NCBI RefSeq assembly: GCF_047511655.1 | Contig: NC_133397.1 | Coordinates: 41,244,001-41,308,000 of the forward strand | Direction of reading: 5' to 3' | Length of the DNA: 64,000 bases | DNA from: Castor canadensis | Taxonomy: Eukaryota; Chordata; Mammalia; Rodentia; Castoridae | Part shown: positions 22,030 to 32,225 of the stretch, piece after piece | Numbering within the stretch: the stretch's first letter is position 1 | Layout: every line of letters starts with the position of its first letter | Translations under genes and position numbers: made by a program | Notes under the pieces: model-generated | Seen by the model: the letters and a program-made list of their open reading frames with translations, nothing else | Told to the model about the DNA's origin: nothing | The model's database searches: none

Positions 22030-22262
22030 CAGGTGCTGAGGATGTGGATTTTGGAAACTGGTTGGGTTTAGGGTCAAATTCTATCTGTACTCATCACTAG
22101 CCGTGGAACCCAGAGGCAACTAATTAGCCCATCTGAGCTTTGGCTTTCTTATTTACAAAAAGAGACAATAACAAAAAGAGATTAGTATTGTAAGGATTAA
22201 ACTGCATCCTGTATGGAAAACAATAGAACAACAGTGTGTGGAAATTGCTTAATAAATATTAG
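22030..22262 (+). mobile_element. MIR SINE relic
   Basis: 'gggtcaaattctatctgtactcatcactagccgtggaaccc', 'cccatctgagctttggctttcttatttacaaaaag', 'attgtaaggattaaac' and 'ttgcttaataaatatt' appear in MIR order. Confidence 0.72.
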
Positions 22263-23274
22263 CTTCCTCTGCACCTCCGAATTCCTTCCAATCCTGTCTC
22301 CAGTAGTCTGCCTTAAAGATGCATCCTTGTCAAACAAGTTTAATTGTTTTATCAGGAACATGGAGCAAGGGTGCTGGTTATTTGACTTAAACAATGTTCT
22401 TGCAAACGAATGCTATGTTGAGAGGTGGGGGTCCATGGAAATCAGGGGGAGGGGGAGGGGGAGGGAAAGACCTTGACCAAGTCTGATTTAGAAAGTAGAG
22501 AGCTGATGATTTGAGACAGGTCAAAAATGAAGTCGCTACTGGGAGGGAAGGAACAGGATGCAAGAGATGCCTTTGCTCTGCTGTTTACATGTCCTGTTTC
22601 CCCAAAGGACTCTTTTTTTGGGTTATGACCACATAGGCATAGAATCTTTTTGAAGCGAAGTTGATGTTTATTTCAGACGACCTATTTCTAGGGGCATTCT
22701 GGGATCAGACTGGAAGAACCATGTGTACACCACAGGCTGAAGGATTAATCATGAGGGTGGTGGCAGGAATGCTGGTGTGGTACGGGAAGATTGTCCTCTG
22801 TGACAGCTGTCGCTATGCATGGTACATGCAGAGAAAGCTTCCATCCTGGAGGGCTTAAAATAAAGCATCTAATTGAGTGAAACTTTTTGTAACATGGCTG
22901 TAAGGGGGTTGAGCTGACATCTGTGTGGTGAACTAATCGGAGTTCAATCTGGTTTGTGAATGACACTTACCTGCAGGACAATACACCTTACTACTTACTT
23001 AGCAGAGGAATTAAATGATGTCTTGCTATAGATTCCTCCATGAAAGCTTAGATGACATACCCCTAGAGAGGGTCACAAAGTAGTATTTTTATTAATGTGT
23101 AAATTACTGGATGCAGAGCTTTTGTGAGCGTGGGTTCAGTAGCAAGCAGTGGGAAGTGGTCGTGAGGGGACCAGATTCTTAGAGACACTTTACGAATGAG
23201 AAAACAGCATGCTGGGGAGGTTACAGATATGGCAGTTAACTACTTGGTTTCCCCACCAGCCAGTCTTATCTGTT
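22263..23274. other. Mostly unique sequence
   Basis: A short purine run (ggggga repeats) sits near 22446-22470. No credible gene or RNA is visible. Confidence 0.35.
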
Positions 23275-23369
23275 CTTATTTAGTCATTCAACAAATGTTG
23301 GGTGATCATCTGTGGACAAGATTCTGTGCTGGGAACTCGGATAACGAAGTAGGGCTTTTATTGTGAGAC

Positions 23370-23576
23370 CCTTTATACTGTCCCCAGACCTGCACCTAAT
23401 TGTCTCTCTGTATGTAGCTTCAATCCTGGAATGCAGGAGCTGGAATTCTAGCCTAATCCAGATGAACCATAGCCAACTCATAGACTTGCGGATATAAGGG
23501 ACTATTCTAAAACCTAACTTGGGAGTAGTTTGTTTCACAGTGTCGTTGTGGCAATAGCTGACTAGTACATCATGAT
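23370..23576 (+). mobile_element. LTR 3'-end relic (MLT1-like)
   Basis: 'ttgggagtagtttgtttcacagtgtcgttgtggcaatagctgactagtaca' follows the end of MLT1-class LTRs ('ggtggtttgttacacagcaatag...actaataca'). The upstream part is too diverged to place with certainty. Confidence 0.5.
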
Positions 23577-23616
23577 AAACTTGGACTGTCTTTTGAAAGC
23601 ACTAAAGAATTTTAAT

Positions 23617-23951
23617 TGAGCCAGGTATAGTGACTCATAGCTATAATCCCAGCTACTCAGGAGGTGGAGATCAGGAGGATCATGGTTCCAGGCCAGCCTG
23701 GGCAAAAAGGTTAGTGAAATTCCATTTCAATCAATAAAGCTGAGCATGTTGGCTGGCATGCACCTATCATCCCAGCTATGTGGAGGCATAAATTGGTGGA
23801 TTTTGGTCCAGGCTAACATGGACAAAGATGCAAGACCCTATTCGAAAAATAACTAAAACAAAAAGGGCTGGGGGCATGCCTTGAGTGATAGGGTCCTTGT
23901 CTAGCAAGCATGAAGCACTGAGTTCAAACCCCAATACTGAAAAAAAAAAAA
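23617..23951 (+). mobile_element. Three-part SINE (B1-B1-ID) with TSD
   Basis: First B1-like unit ('cagctactcaggaggtggagatcaggaggatcatgg'), second B1-like unit ('atcatcccagctatgtggagg'), then an ID-like unit ('gggctgggggcatgcc...gagttcaaaccccaatactg') and A tail. Flanked by aaagaatttta at 23604-23614 and 23952-23962, showing that the three parts moved as a single unit. Confidence 0.93.
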
Positions 23952-24003
23952 AAAGAATTTTAGCCAAAGGAAAGATTAGCTTTGGTATTTTATAATGATC
24001 TCC

Positions 24004-24703
24004 CTAGCTGCAGTGGTCTCCCAAGTAGCCTGGGGGCCAGAATGAGACTCCAGAGCAGAACTCAAAACCCCAAGTAGCTGCTAGTCCAAAAACAAGAGCT
24101 AAGTGGAGCATACCTGACCCAACCTGTAGTTTACAGCCTAAAGAAGGGACTAACCTAAAGAAGGGACTAACAATGGCTAGAGGGTGCAGAGAGCATTGAG
24201 GGACAGTTACAATCAGGTAGGCTTGAACTTGGGGAGTGATGGTGGAAGGGAGTGAGCTCTTTAGGGGGTAGAACTGGTGGGACTTGGTGAATGGCTGACT
24301 CATTGTGAGAGTTTCCAGGACAGGAAGATGGGAGGTGACTTGGTTGACCAACAGGACAGACGATGGAGCTTTTCCCTGAAATATCACACACAGGAGAAGG
24401 ATCTTACTATTTTTTTCAGGGGGAGAGGGCAGGGGAAGCAGACTAGATAGGCTCATTTGAAGACTTACTGAATCTGTGTGTCCAGAAGATGTCCAAGAAA
24501 TGTTCAGGAGACAGTTAGATACCCAGATCTGGAGAACAGGCACGTGACCTGTCTGGTGACATGTAACTGTGTCACCAGCAGACAAAAGGAACCCAGACTC
24601 ACAAGGAGATTATCTAGTGTGAGAGTAAGAGAGATCCAAGTACACTTTGGAGAGCACTGACATTTGAGCATGGGTCAAAAACGAATAGCTTGAAAAAGAT
24701 ACT
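24004..24703. other. Unclassified sequence with the window's longest frame
   Basis: A 193-codon minus frame (24004-24585) spans this area, rich in Ser, Leu and Pro, with no recognised domain. It contains a 17-bp direct duplication (24137-24153 and 24154-24170). I see no promoter, no splice-site context and no poly-A signal tied to it. I regard it as fortuitous. Confidence 0.3.
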
Positions 24704-24841
24704 GAGAACTGGGTGTGGCTGTGCTTGCCTGTAATCTCAGCACTTGAGAGATGGAGTCAGATTCAAGGTTATTCTTAGCTGCAAGTGGTAGAGTGCTTAC
24801 CTAGGATGTATAAAGCTCTGGGTTTGATCCACTAAAAAAAC
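24704..24841 (+). mobile_element. Diverged B1-ID composite SINE
   Basis: 'cttgcctgtaatctcagcacttgagag' is a B1-like start; 'agctgcaagtggtagagtgcttacctagg...gggtttgatccac' is an ID-like end, with an A-rich tail. The B1 3' part is shortened. Confidence 0.68.
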
Positions 24842-25014
24842 CCAAAAGCACTGAGAAGAAGCTACTGAAAGTAGGAGACAGTAGACTCGTGCAAAATCAG
24901 AGTGGAAACAGTCGTACAAAGGAGGGCATGGTAACAGGAGCAAGTTTGAGAGAGCCAGAGACAGAGAGAATATGTATTTAATTCAAAAAGATTCTGTCAC
25001 TAATACAGATGGTA

Positions 25015-25200
25015 AAATTTATTGGGTTTAGGTCCCAGCTCATCAATTTAAAGCTAGTGATACCTTACCTTGCCTCTGTAAAGCTGTTTTCTCATAAAAC
25101 AGAAGAACCTCATATAGCTGTTGTAAGGACTCAAGTGTGAGTATATGATTACTTACTTAGGGTAGCATTTGATGCATGATGATCCCTCATTATTAATGAT
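25015..25200 (+). mobile_element. MIR SINE relic
   Basis: 'aggtcccagctcatcaattta...ctgttttctcataaaacag...gctgttgtaaggactcaagtgtgag...ttactta' follows the MIR order with heavy change. Confidence 0.55.
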
Positions 25201-26079
25201 TAAATCTTAAATTTTATCATTGTCAGCCATTACATAGCAAAAGGAAGTCACTGGTGACCAAGGTGAGAGCAGTTTCAATGGCACAGCACGGGGGAGGGGG
25301 TCAGCAGCCAGGTTGCCCTAGGCCAGGGAGTGAGTATGAGATGAAGAATGGAGCAAACCAATGTAGAAAATTATGTTGCCTGACCATGAGGGAGAGGAAA
25401 ATATAGGTTAATAACTTGAAGGAAGGCACAATAGAGGACAATTTTGTTTTGTTATAAAAGAAAGTAAACTTGGCATATTTATAAATGTGGATTAAGTTTC
25501 AAGAAAGGGAAGAAAAGGATAACTGCCAAGCAGGGCCTTAGAAGAAAAGAGAAGTAGAATTCCAAGGATGAGTATTGGGATAAACCTTCAACTGGTAAAC
25601 AAAGAGAACAACCCACCTCAACCTTTCTAATGGAAATGGAAGCTTCAAAACAGATAAGTACAGTGAGCCATTGAAATTATTGTTTTTTTCAGAATCCCCA
25701 AGGACTGGAAACTGGGCAGACTGGCCAGACAGGGCTACATCTCAAGAGAAAAGCCTTGGAAGTGGGCTGTCCTTCCCAGAAGGCTGTCCATGGAGTTGTA
25801 GGTCATGGGTTAAGGGCAGGGACTTTGGGTGATTTCTCAGATAGGAGGCAGGGCATAAGCATGTGTCACTAGGGTTACCAAGGGACACTCAAGCTTTTAA
25901 CTATAAAATTCACAAAATGGCTACTGTAATAGGATTTTTTTTTTTCCTGGAAAATGGTGAAAGAGATCAAGGTGGGCATCATGGCTGCTGGAGATGTTGG
26001 TGACAAAACACAAGATACAGAAGGAACAGGTAAGACACTGTTAAGGCAGGGTCTAAAAGTTAACTTAAGCTGACCACGT
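25201..26079. other. Unique sequence, nothing recognised
   Basis: No repeat or coding signal found. Confidence 0.35.
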
Positions 26080-26142
26080 TTCTTCTTCTCCTTCTCCTCC
26101 TTCTCCTTCTCCTTCTCCTTCTTCTTCTTCTTCTTTTCTTCT
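26080..26142 (+). repeat. (CTT/CTTCTC)n pyrimidine tract
   Basis: Tandem TTC, TCC and CTTCTC units over about 60 bases, all pyrimidine on the + strand. Confidence 0.9.
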
Positions 26143-26201
26143 ACTCCCTACTGTATATTTAACTTCACAAGTGACAAGCCCATATCAAACTTAAGTGATG
26201 A

Positions 26202-26309
26202 CAGGGCTAGCAGAGTGGTTCAAGTAGTAGAGTGCCTGCTTAGCAAGTGTGAGGCCCTGAGTTAAAGCCCAAGTACAGCCATCACAAAAACAAACAAACA
26301 AAAAAACCC
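26202..26309 (+). mobile_element. ID-like SINE (dID-tail type)
   Basis: 'gggctagcagagtggttcaagtagtagagtgcctgcttagcaagtgtgaggccctgag' is the ID-like part of the local composites, standing alone, with a tail of 'aaacaaacaaacaaaaa'. Confidence 0.85.
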
Positions 26310-27160
26310 TAATTTAGTGAAAGCTCATTTTTTCATCCAATTTTTCAGAACCATTTTATTTGCATAAAGTGAGGCACACCTGCACCAAGAATTTACAGTT
26401 AGACAGTTAGATTGTATTTATGTCACATAATTAAAAGAACAATAACAACAGCAACCTTCTCTCTCCCAGTGTGGCAGAGACCAGAAGAACTGCCATTTCC
26501 ACATTGCAGGTGGGAAATGAAACCAGGGTGAGGCTGAATCACTTCCTCAAGGGTCCTTTGTGTTCCAGAGCATCCCAGTTTCTGACTATGTGGTAAATAA
26601 ACCATGGAGTCCAACCAAGAGCAGTGAGCAAATAAGCCATGGCCTGATCATAGGTATGGAGCCCTGCTGTGTGTCATCCTCATTGTAGGGTGAGTGCTAT
26701 CACCTATTAAAATAAAGATGTGCAGTGTGCATTCCTGGGCTTTGGAATCCTATAATCTGATTACAGACCAAACCTCAACACCTTAAAAGTTGATGAGAAT
26801 ATTAGAGATAAAAACGATTTGGGACAATGACAGGAAAACTTGAGGCATATATGATGTGAGTAGTGAGTGGAATAGCCAATAAATTTGGGGTCGAGGAAAG
26901 GATGGGTCAGAGTGGGCTGGAGGTGACAGAGAAGACTTCGTGTAGGGCTGGGAATTTAACTGGACCTTGGAGTATGGTTAGTGGCTGGAGAGTCACCCTT
27001 ATCATTATGAGATAATGCTTATACGTCCGAGCAGCTGTATAAACATGGAACCTCCCAAGTCTGTGTTGGAGAGGACACTTTCAAGCAAAAGCCTTAAAAT
27101 AATTATCTTTGAGTAAGTATTGAGAAGGAGAGGGGAAGATTGAACAAAGGCTAACTCTAT
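26310..27160. other. Unclassified sequence
   Basis: No firm element. A possible weak MIR-like stretch lies near 26730-26830 but it is too diverged to call. Confidence 0.3.
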
Positions 27161-27174
27161 TAAATCCCATTTTG

Positions 27175-27265
27175 GGGGCTGGGATGTAGCTCAGTGGTAA
27201 AGCACTCATCTTGCCAGGACCTGGGTTCAATCCCCAGTGTGCAAATTAATGAAGTAAGTAAGTAA
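27175..27265 (+). mobile_element. ID SINE with perfect 13-bp TSD
   Basis: 'ggggctgggatgtagctcagtggtaaagcactc...cctgggttcaatccccagtg' is a clean tRNA-Ala-like ID element. Box A (tagctcagtgg) and box B (ggttcaatccc) are intact, so RNA polymerase III initiation would be possible. Flanks: aaatcccattttg at 27162-27174 and 27266-27278, identical. It is probably one of the younger insertions here. Confidence 0.93.
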
Positions 27266-27770
27266 AAATCCCATTTTGTTTTGGGTTGGATTGAGTTTCC
27301 TTAGGATTCTCAAAATGCCATAGTTCACTCATATCCCCCTTGTGCGGAAACTCTTCACAATGGTGACATGCGTGAATTCTCCAGCTGCCCTAGTTCTTGA
27401 TATTTTTACGTATTGCTCCTCAGTGAAGTAAATGTGCTGAGTCCCAAGCCTTGTGAATTTTCTAGAATGACCATTTCAGAGTTTTATGAGGCCATCATCT
27501 CCTGGTGTTGGCAAATGAGGTGACCTGAATACAAACACGGCAGGTCAGGGTGTTGCTATTTGTCATTTCTCAGTTGGCAGTCTGGTGGACAATTGTTGGG
27601 AGAGTCAACAGTTTGCAGTTCTTACCCATCTGAAGTCTAGATGGTCAGCTGTTGGGGATAGAAAGGTCATTGAATATAGACTGTCACTAGTGTCCTCTGG
27701 ACTCTCTCATTGGGTACCTTCCAGGCAGCAGACTCACACTGGAACAACTTTTTAAGAATAGTTTCTCAGC

Positions 27771-27985
27771 TGAGCTCCGGTAGCTCAGGCCTGTAATCCT
27801 AGCTACTCAGGAGTCAGGGATCAAGAGAATAAAGGTTCAAAGTCAGCTGGAGCAAATAGTTTGAGAGACCTTATCAAAAATACACAACACAAAAAGGGCT
27901 GGTGGAGTGGCTCAAGTGGTAGAGCACCTGCCTAGTGAGCATGAGGCCCTGAGTTCAAATCCCAGAACCCTACCACCAAAAAAAA
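27771..27985 (+). mobile_element. B1-dID composite SINE
   Basis: 'ggcctgtaatcctagctactcaggag' B1-like half, 'gcaaatagtttgagagacc', linker 'acaacacaaaaaggg', then a complete ID half ('ctggtggagtggctcaagtggtagagcacctgcctag...gagttcaaatccc'). Confidence 0.92.
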
Positions 27986-28847
27986 GGTCCTCATGACTAA
28001 ATCCAGAAGGCTGTGTAGTTGTTTATTCCCATATTCTCCAAATATGTACCCACAACCTTCTAGTCCCTCCATATAAAAGCCTTACTCTTATTTTTTCCTA
28101 CCATAAAGTTAGGTGACTATAAAGAAGAACTTATTTGTTCATAAAATGGAAATATTCAATGATCCAAGGCCCTGTATTTGAAACACAGTTGATTTGGGGC
28201 CCAATGAATGTTAGAAATCCCCTTTCTATTCCAAATACATAGAATTTCTATATACATATAACATTTTAAGTGCACAAACTTACAAGAAATAGAAATTTTC
28301 AGGTATCAGAAATTAAGAGAGATCCACACAAGTAAACAATATTTAAGCTTCATGAGCAATCCCATTGCCTACAGATCCATCCCATTGACCACAGATGATG
28401 GTTAAGTCTTTAGGTCTCTGTTCATGAGATTAGGTTGGAGTTTGGCTCCTTACAGAGCATGAGTGAGACCCCCATCCTTGGGTCATGAATGTCTAAAGCA
28501 TCACTTCAGAGAAATCAAAATCCTTATCATATTCTACCCATGCAGGCTCAAATTCTCACTAAGAATCTGAACTAAATATTTGTATGGAATCAGTGAATTC
28601 TATTGAACTGTCAGCAAAGGCAGCCATAGAAAAACTACATGGGATCATCTCTGTCACCCAGGGCACAATGTAGAAGGGACTTTAAATATGTTTAACAATG
28701 GTCAAAGAAAGAGAGGAAGAAAGAAATTTGTAAAATAAGAATGGGACTTTTTTTAAAGGAATGATTTGAAAAAGAGTTGTATAGTTCAGTAGACTGTATC
28801 TTCCAAACAGTTGTCACAGTTCATTGACCACAACCATGTTTCCCATC
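27986..28847. other. Unclassified AT-rich sequence
   Basis: No gene or firm repeat. It precedes the 5' LTR of the MaLR element. Confidence 0.35.
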
Positions 28848-29174
28848 TGTCACAATCTGGATATGAAGTGTTCCCCCAAAAGACTCATGGATTGAAAGGT
28901 TGGTCCCCATCTGGTGGTGCAATTTAGGTAGGTTCTGCAAACTTTAGGGCTGGGTTTAGCTGGAAGAAGTAGGTCACTGGGGACATGAACTTGAGGTTAT
29001 ATCTTGTAGCCCCCACCCCACTTGCTGGCAGTCATGATGAGTACTGCCCTGCTCTGCTGCCACCCCTTCCCACCACGATGGACCTAACCCTCTGAAACCA
29101 TGAGTCAAAATAAATCCTTCCTCCCTTACATCATGTCAAGTATTTCGTCACAGCCATGAGAAAGCTAACTAACA
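28848..29174 (+). repeat. 5' LTR of the MaLR element
   Basis: About 327 bp, from 'tgtcacaatctggatatgaag' to 'gctaactaaca'. It contains 'aaccatgagtcaaaataaatcc', holding an AATAAA-type signal placed as in MaLR LTRs. Confidence 0.8.
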
Positions 29175-30918
29175 GAAAATTGGTATCAGAGTAGTGAGGT
29201 TGGTGCTGTGACTAAGCTTAACTGTGTGGTTCTTAAGCCTTTGGGAAGCCCAGGATGCTGTAAGCAGAGACCAATGGGTGATTCAGGTGGAAGCTCAGAA
29301 GATCTGATACTGATAGGAATGTAGACAGTGAAGACAGCGTCCCTGAGGTACCAGATAGGAACAAGGACCTCACTGGGAATTGGAGTAGAGGCCAGTCATG
29401 TTTCATTCTGGCAAAGAACTTGTCTATGTTTTGTCTGTTTGCTGAGATTCTGTGGCAGAGGAAATTTTGAGGTAGCTCAGCAATCAGGCTGTCACGTGAC
29501 TATGGCTGGCTGCTTTTAGCCAGGATAACAGTGAGAACGAGGAGCAGAAAGCAGAGAAGAAAGAAGTGAAAAATTTGCAGTGGGGTTATTAGAGCCCCTG
29601 TAAAACTGAGGGCAGGGAAGTCATGGTTTCTGAAGAGATTGGGGCCTTTAAGAAGAAGCCAAGCACTTTGCTTTGGGGTGCCTTAAGGGCGTCTCTGGAA
29701 CTGGCCAGACCCCCCCATCAGAGGCTGAAGGGTGTAAAGGTTTTAAACTCACTTGAAGACTTTTTACTGAGAAGAGAACTCTGGAGCTCCCTGCTTGCAC
29801 AGGGCTGCCTAGGGAAGTGCTTCCTGTGTTCAGACCTCTGGGCACTCAGAAGCCACTGGAACCACTGCCCAAGGATGGTGACTGCTCAACCTAGGGGCAG
29901 ACCTTGGTGTTGTCCATGTGAGGTTGGTTTTGCAGAACAAAAGTCAGTGGAAAGCATGGGCGGTCAGGAAATGTGTGACAGGGTCAGAATCTCTGGAAGG
30001 AGCCCCCGAGAGGGCAATGCATGAAGTTGTGTGGCTGAAGCCACGGATGCAATGGAGACCCTAGGAAGTTAGAGATGCCAGAAACATGGAATATCTTCTA
30101 ATGAAAGCTGCGGTCAGGCTGGGTATAGTGGCTCTGACCTTTAATCCCAACAATTTGGAAGGCAGGGATAGGAGGACTGTGGTTAGAGCTCAGCTCAGGA
30201 GAAAAGTTACCAAGATCCTATCTCAAAAACTAGCTGGGAATAGTGGTTCATGCCTGTAATCCCAGCTATGTGGGAGGCAGAAGTAAGAGGCTTGTGGTCT
30301 GAGGCTGGACCCAAGTAAAAGCATGAACTCTATCTGGAAAAATAAACAAAATAAAACTAAAGCAAAAAGAGCTGGAGGCATGGCTCAAGTGGTAGTGTTT
30401 GCCTCCCAAGTGTGAGGCCCTGAGTTTAAACCCCAGTACTATCAAATAATAATAATAATAATAAATAAAAATTTTAAAAATGAAAGCTTCAGTCAACAGG
30501 CAGAGCCAGCCCAAAAGAGAGATCATGTGGTTTGCAGACCATATGGTGGGACTGCCCAAACCCTTTGGAGCTCAGATCACACCACCACGTACTCGAGGTG
30601 CCAGACACAGAGCTGCCGGATTTAATGTCTGCCCAGCTGGTTTGGTCCTGCTTTGCTCCCATCCCCTCTTTCTCCACCTCCACTCCTCCTTTTGGGAATG
30701 GGAATGTTTTCCCTGTGCCACTGTGTCTTGGGAGCACGTAATTTGATGTTGATTTCACATTGGCTCATAGCTCAGAGGTTGTCTTGAGTCTCAGAGGAGC
30801 TTTGAACCTGGACTTTTGAACAATGCTGGAGCTGTTAAGGCGATGGGGACTCTTGGAGATGGGCTGGATATGTTTTGTATTGTGGGATGGGAGAGAGTCT
30901 TTTGGGGCAAGGGTGGAA
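29175..30918 (+). other. Internal region of the MaLR element
   Basis: Noncoding MaLR internal sequence. 'gagctttgaacctggacttttgaacaatgctgg' near the 3' end follows the pattern common to MST/THE1-type internals. It is split by a SINE that carries its own duplicated flanks. Confidence 0.75.
30117..30478 (+). mobile_element. Three-part SINE (B1-B1-ID) inside the MaLR
   Basis: First B1-like unit with an eroded start ('ctgacctttaatcccaacaatttgg'), second B1-like unit ('catgcctgtaatcccagctatgtgggagg'), ID-like unit ('gagctggaggcatggctcaagtgg'). Tail includes an (AAT)n run near 30446-30465. Flanks of 17 bp with two mismatches at 30100-30116 and 30479-30495. Confidence 0.9.
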
Positions 30919-31289
30919 TGTTATGGCATGGATATGAATTAACCCTTCAAAAGACTCGTGTATGAAAGGGTTGGCCCCCAGCTGCTGCTATTTTGGGAGG
31001 TTCTGGAAACTTTAGGAAGTAGGGCCTAGCTGGAGGAGGTAGGGAGTATCCTTGGGGGCTATACCTAGTCCCAGGCCCTTCTATGTCTCCCTCTGTGCTT
31101 CCTGTCTTCCGCGGGGTGAGTAGAGTGGATCACCACGTGCTCCCACCACCACTAGGTCCTGCTTCACCACAAGGCCAGAAGAAAAGAGCCCAGGGTTATG
31201 GACTGAATCATCTGAAACCATGAAGTGAAACAACTCTTTCCCCTTAAATTGCTTATGGCAGGTATTTTGTCATAGTGATGCAAAGTCTC
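30919..31289 (+). repeat. 3' LTR of the MaLR element
   Basis: From 'tgttatggcatggatatgaatt' to about 'caaagtctcacttgtca'. It shares order with the 5' LTR ('gactcgtg...gaaagg ttggccccc', 'agctggaggaggtag', 'ctgaaaccatgaagtgaaacaactc') but differs in length and many bases, so the insertion is old. The exact 3' edge is uncertain. Confidence 0.75.
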
Positions 31290-31812
31290 ACTTGTCATCT
31301 CCTCTGCTTCTCTAATAATGTGGTTTTTTTTTTAAAGCTAGGCTTTGTGCCTCTCCATTGACGGCTGCGATTGTGACTTACCTGTAACTAATAGAATGTA
31401 GCATAAGTGATGCTGTGTGACTTCTGACACCAGGTCAGAAAAGTGTGACAGTTTTTACTTTGTCTTCTGGGCTAGTTGTGCCAGAGTTCTGAGTGGCCAT
31501 GTAAGAGGTCTACCTGCTTGTGGCTGTCAGGTGTGCAGAAGCCAAAATTAACCCATACAGAGAGAGGAATTGGGATGGCATAAACAGAAAATGGCCTCTG
31601 TCCTCCCCAGCTTCTCCAGCCCTCTGCCTTTCCAGCGCTAGCCACTGTCTGACTGCCACTGCCTAGGAGACCCTAAGCCAGAACCTCTCGCTGGCCAAAT
31701 CGGAGCTTCTAACCGCCCCCTGCCCCCCACTCCCCAACCTGACCATGAGCAATGCAAAGGAGAACAAATCAAAAGGATTACTAGGAGGCAAAAAGTACTT
31801 CATGTATCAATT
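31290..31812. other. Unclassified sequence
   Basis: Slightly GC-richer DNA with a C-rich patch near 31712-31738. No gene evidence. Confidence 0.35.
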
Positions 31813-32000
31813 TGTTGGAGGTACTAGGGTTTGAACTCAGGGCCTCACATTTGTTAGACAGATGCCCTACCACTTGAGCCACTCCATCAGTCCTTTTTTT
31901 TGTGTGTGTTGGATATCTTGAGAACTATTTACCCAGGCTGGCTTCGAACTGTGATCTTCCTGATCTCTGCCTCCTGAGTAGCTAGGATTACAGGTACCCA
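31813..32000 (-). mobile_element. B1-dID composite SINE
   Basis: Inverted ID half ('gaggtactagggtttgaactcagggcc...cacttgagccactccatcagtcc'), T-rich linker, inverted B1 half ('cccaggctggcttcgaactgtgatc...gagtagctaggattacagg'). Confidence 0.9.
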
Positions 32001-32148
32001 GCAAGAAGCTGATGCATCTCCCTTACCAAATTTCCAAAACACCATTCTCTGGAGAAGAGTCTCTTTTAGTCCATCCTGTGGAAGGCTCCCTCCCATTTGC
32101 CAAGAATAGATTGAATGACTTCTTAAAGCAATAAAAAGGCAGGGGGGA

Positions 32149-32225
32149 AGGGCTGGGTGTGTAGCACAGTAGTAAAGTGCTTGCTTAGCATGGACAAGGC
32201 TCTGCGTTTCATTCCTAGCACCCGC
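32149..32225 (+). mobile_element. ID SINE monomer
   Basis: 'gggctgggtgtgtagcacagtagtaaagtgcttgcttagc...gcgtttcattcctagcaccc' is an ID element with mutated box A and box B. Confidence 0.82.

Larger units (their letters stand above)
28848..31289 (+). mobile_element. Complete-looking MaLR retrotransposon (LTR-internal-LTR)
   Basis: Two related LTRs in the same orientation flank about 1.74 kb of internal sequence. The total, about 2.4 kb, is near the usual size of MaLR elements of the THE1/MST/ORR1 kind. The internal part starts 'aaaattggtatcagagtagtg', as expected for the leucine-type primer-binding region of MaLRs, and ends with a purine-rich 'ggggcaagggtggaatg' before the 3' LTR. It is non-autonomous and codes for nothing; the 133-codon frame at 29623-30024 is internal filler. 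A three-part SINE interrupts it at 30117-30478. Confidence 0.82.

Noticed and set aside
27175-27250. A tRNA gene
   Set aside because: tRNA-like boxes are present, but the A-rich tail, TSD and lack of a full cloverleaf 3' half mark an ID SINE.
29623-30024. 133-codon frame as a gene
   Set aside because: It lies wholly in the noncoding internal region of a MaLR element.
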